Program-made: the position numbers and the translations under genes
Shown here: positions 4,461-6,372 of the stretch, in pieces
Numbering within the stretch: position 1 is the stretch's first letter
Layout of the letters: every line of letters begins with the position of its first letter
Source of the DNA: Bacteroidota bacterium
GTDB taxonomy: Bacteria > Bacteroidota > Bacteroidia > B-17B0 > Aurantibacillaceae
Direction of reading: 5' to 3'
NCBI GenBank assembly: GCA_025360565.1
Contig: JANYBY010000184.1
Location: 1 to 6,372 of the forward strand
Length of the DNA: 6,372 nucleotides
Notes under the pieces: generated by a model
What the model was told of the DNA's origin: nothing
Databases searched by the model: none
The model's input: the letters and a program-made list of their open reading frames with translations, nothing else

Positions 4461-6372
4461 ACAACAATCTATACTGTGGAATTACAAAAAATTTCAACTG
4501 GTAATCAGTTCTGATAACCTGGTTGGTAATATCATACGTTTGCTGAAAAACATTTAAATGTTTGGTAATGTTCTGAATATCCACGCTGAACTCGTGCGTT
4601 ACTTTTTTTGAATTAAAACGATAACCTAGTTTAACATCCATTCTAAAATACTCCGGGTACTGCATGCTAAAGGCTCGGCTGCCATCCACCACTTCGTTAT
4701 TTGCCAATTTACTGGCAGCCACATCCACCGGTGTATAACGTTTACCGCCGGCATAAGTAGCGCGCGCATCCAATATTAAAACATGTTTCTGATTAATTTT
4801 AAATTCTTTGCCTGCCAAAAGATTAAAAACATAATTACCATTAAAGGCCGTATTGCGTTCAACTTTATCACTGCCTTTATATTTACTCTGAAATAAACTT
4901 CCGGTAAATAAAAAATAATAGCCTCTGCTATAAAATTTTTCCAGCGTTAATTCCAGTCCGTAATTGTACCCGGTTCCGGTACTTACCAGATTACTAACGT
5001 TGGGGCTATTAAAGTCGGCGCCAAGATTTAATGCTGAAAAATAATCGTTGTAGCTTTTTACCGGCGCGTTGTAAATATATTGGTAATATATTTCGGATTT
5101 TATCCGAAAGTTTTTCGCAAAATTATTATCATACGCTAAAACAGCATGGGCCGACCTTGTAAAATCCAGTCCCTTATTTGTTTCGGCCCTTACCCCGTTT
5201 ACAGTTTCGGTTGCAAAATAAATATAAGCGGGCTGCAGCTGGCTATGCAAACCGCCACCAAGACTAAGCGCTTGTTTTTTGCTGAGCGCATATTTTAAAC
5301 CAAACCTCGGTTCAATAGAATTAGACCCATTCAGTAAAAAGTATTGATTGCTTGCGCCAACATTAATAAGCAAATTGTCGGTAAATTTATGCTGCCATTG
5401 CGCAAAGCCTCTTACCAAAACGCTATTGCCTTTGTAATCTCTAAGCGTGAAAAAAGTATGCGCGCCAAAATCATTATCGGCACTATCAATAAATGTTGTG
5501 CTAAAAATATCTGAATAAAGTCCAAAATTTATAAAATTTTTGCTGTTAAATTTTTTATTGTATGTTGCATTAAAAATATAATGTATAGTTTGAGTTGTTT
5601 GTCTGTACTCCGGTTTTAAATTTTTAGGTGTGTGAAAAGCTGTATCTATCCTATCGGCTATAATATTATTGTATTGTCCGCTTACACCCAGATTAGTTTT
5701 TAAATACGAATTATTTTTAAATAGATAAGTATGCGAAATACCGCCGGCGCCAACGTTAGACCTGAAATACGTATCGCGTGCGCTGTATCCGTAAAGATCT
5801 TGTCCCGCTTTTTTATCGCTTTCTAAAAGAGCCACGTAACTTAAACCGCCAATTCCCCAAATAGAAAATTTTCCGGCTTTTTTTGTGTTGAAGTCTGTTT
5901 TAAAAGTTAGGTCTTGATATTGTGGTACAGCCGATCCTGTTCCAAAATCAATATTAAGTGCCTTAAAAACCGAAAGCGTTGAGTAGCGGTAATCAATTAA
6001 AAAGGAAGCGTTTTTCTTTTTACTCAGCGGACCTTCCGCCCCCAATTCAAATCCGTTAAAGCCTACTTGCCCCAAAAATTCAAATTTTTCGTTGTTGCCT
6101 TTTCGCATCCGTAGATCAAAAACACCTGCGGTGGCGTTACCATAATCTGCCGCAAAAGCACCACTCATGAAATCAGAATTATCCAACGTATTATTATTTA
6201 AAATGCTAACGGGTCCTCCCGTTGAGCCCGCATTACCAAAGTGATTGGGATTAGGAATGTCTAACCCATTTAACCGCCATAAAATTCCAAGCGGAGAATT
6301 TCCCCTTATAATAATATCGTTTCGCGAATCGTTGGCACCGCTTACTCCCGCAAAATTAGCTGCCATGCGTGC
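4456..6372 (-). CDS. TonB-dependent outer-membrane receptor (N-terminus beyond window)
   Basis: The frame runs off the right edge (reading Ala-Arg before the internal Met at 6366), and 638 codons are visible before TGA at 4456-4458. Counting from that Met, residues 1-90 are the second half of the plug domain: NDIIIRGNSPLGILWRLNGLDIPNPNHF (16-43) and SGAFAADYGNATAGVFDLRMRKGN (68-91) are classic plug motifs. The remainder is a beta-barrel of alternating aromatic strands ending in QYRLLF; the terminal Phe is the usual signal for insertion by the BAM machinery. Missing are the signal peptide, the CarboxypepD_reg-like domain expected in this Bacteroidota type, and the first part of the plug. It would import a substrate across the outer membrane using TonB-ExbBD energy; the substrate cannot be read. 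No SusD gene follows its 3' end, so it is not a SusC/D-type polysaccharide locus on this side. Full-length barrel, no frameshift seen. Confidence 0.94.
   Translation of the reverse strand, partial: ARMAANFAGVSGANDSRNDIIIRGNSPLGILWRLNGLDIPNPNHFGNAGSTGGPVSILNNNTLDNSDFMSGAFAADYGNATAGVFDLRMRKGNNEKFEFLGQVGFNGFELGAEGPLSKKKNASFLIDYRYSTLSVFKALNIDFGTGSAVPQYQDLTFKTDFNTKKAGKFSIWGIGGLSYVALLESDKKAGQDLYGYSARDTYFRSNVGAGGISHTYLFKNNSYLKTNLGVSGQYNNIIADRIDTAFHTPKNLKPEYRQTTQTIHYIFNATYNKKFNSKNFINFGLYSDIFSTTFIDSADNDFGAHTFFTLRDYKGNSVLVRGFAQWQHKFTDNLLINVGASNQYFLLNGSNSIEPRFGLKYALSKKQALSLGGGLHSQLQPAYIYFATETVNGVRAETNKGLDFTRSAHAVLAYDNNFAKNFRIKSEIYYQYIYNAPVKSYNDYFSALNLGADFNSPNVSNLVSTGTGYNYGLELTLEKFYSRGYYFLFTGSLFQSKYKGSDKVERNTAFNGNYVFNLLAGKEFKINQKHVLILDARATYAGGKRYTPVDVAASKLANNEVVDGSRAFSMQYPEYFRMDVKLGYRFNSKKVTHEFSVDIQNITKHLNVFQQTYDITNQVIRTDYQLKFFVIPQYRLLF

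Noticed and set aside
4456..6372. SusC-type polysaccharide-utilisation locus
   Set aside because: No SusD-like lipoprotein or glycoside hydrolase adjoins the receptor's 3' end; the neighbouring gene is convergent and unrelated. Upstream genes are out of view.

Overview
The window looks like chromosomal DNA of a member of the Bacteroidota, moderately AT-rich. The evidence is a TonB-dependent receptor of the CarboxypepD_reg type, a small lipoprotein of a Bacteroidota-only type, a SpoIIE-type phosphatase with the phylum's typical C-terminal sequence (TDGFPDQFGGPKGKKF), no clear Shine-Dalgarno sequences, and several matches to the Bacteroidota -7 promoter element TAnnTTTG. I cannot place it more finely than phylum.

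Layout from left to right. (1) On the + strand, 1-751 is the C-terminal catalytic domain of a SpoIIE/PP2C-type serine phosphatase whose sensory N-terminus lies outside the window. Its coding sequence carries an in-frame pair of inverted REP-like repeats at 396-434. (2) A long stem-loop at 771-816 separates it from the convergent minus-strand genes. (3) On the minus strand, a small lipoprotein gene (3280-2786) is followed after 9 bases by a Uup-type ABC-F ATPase gene (2776-833), probably one transcript. (4) The gap 3281-3573 holds no convincing protein gene. It does hold a minus-strand, highly structured, probably non-coding element at about 3490-3341 with a -7-like box just upstream. (5) On the + strand, 3574-4224 encodes a membrane-anchored protein of unknown function with an OB-fold-like strand pattern. 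(6) The convergent gap 4225-4455 has no gene but contains short direct repeats and palindromes. (7) On the minus strand, 4456 to the right edge is a TonB-dependent receptor without its N-terminus.

The genes do not form one visible pathway: they are a signalling phosphatase, a ribosome-associated ATPase with a lipoprotein partner, an orphan envelope protein and an outer-membrane receptor. I see no defence system, CRISPR array, transposase, prophage or tRNA. The most interesting material is non-coding: the structured element upstream of the lipoprotein-uup pair, and the REP pair that has been accommodated inside the phosphatase reading frame.
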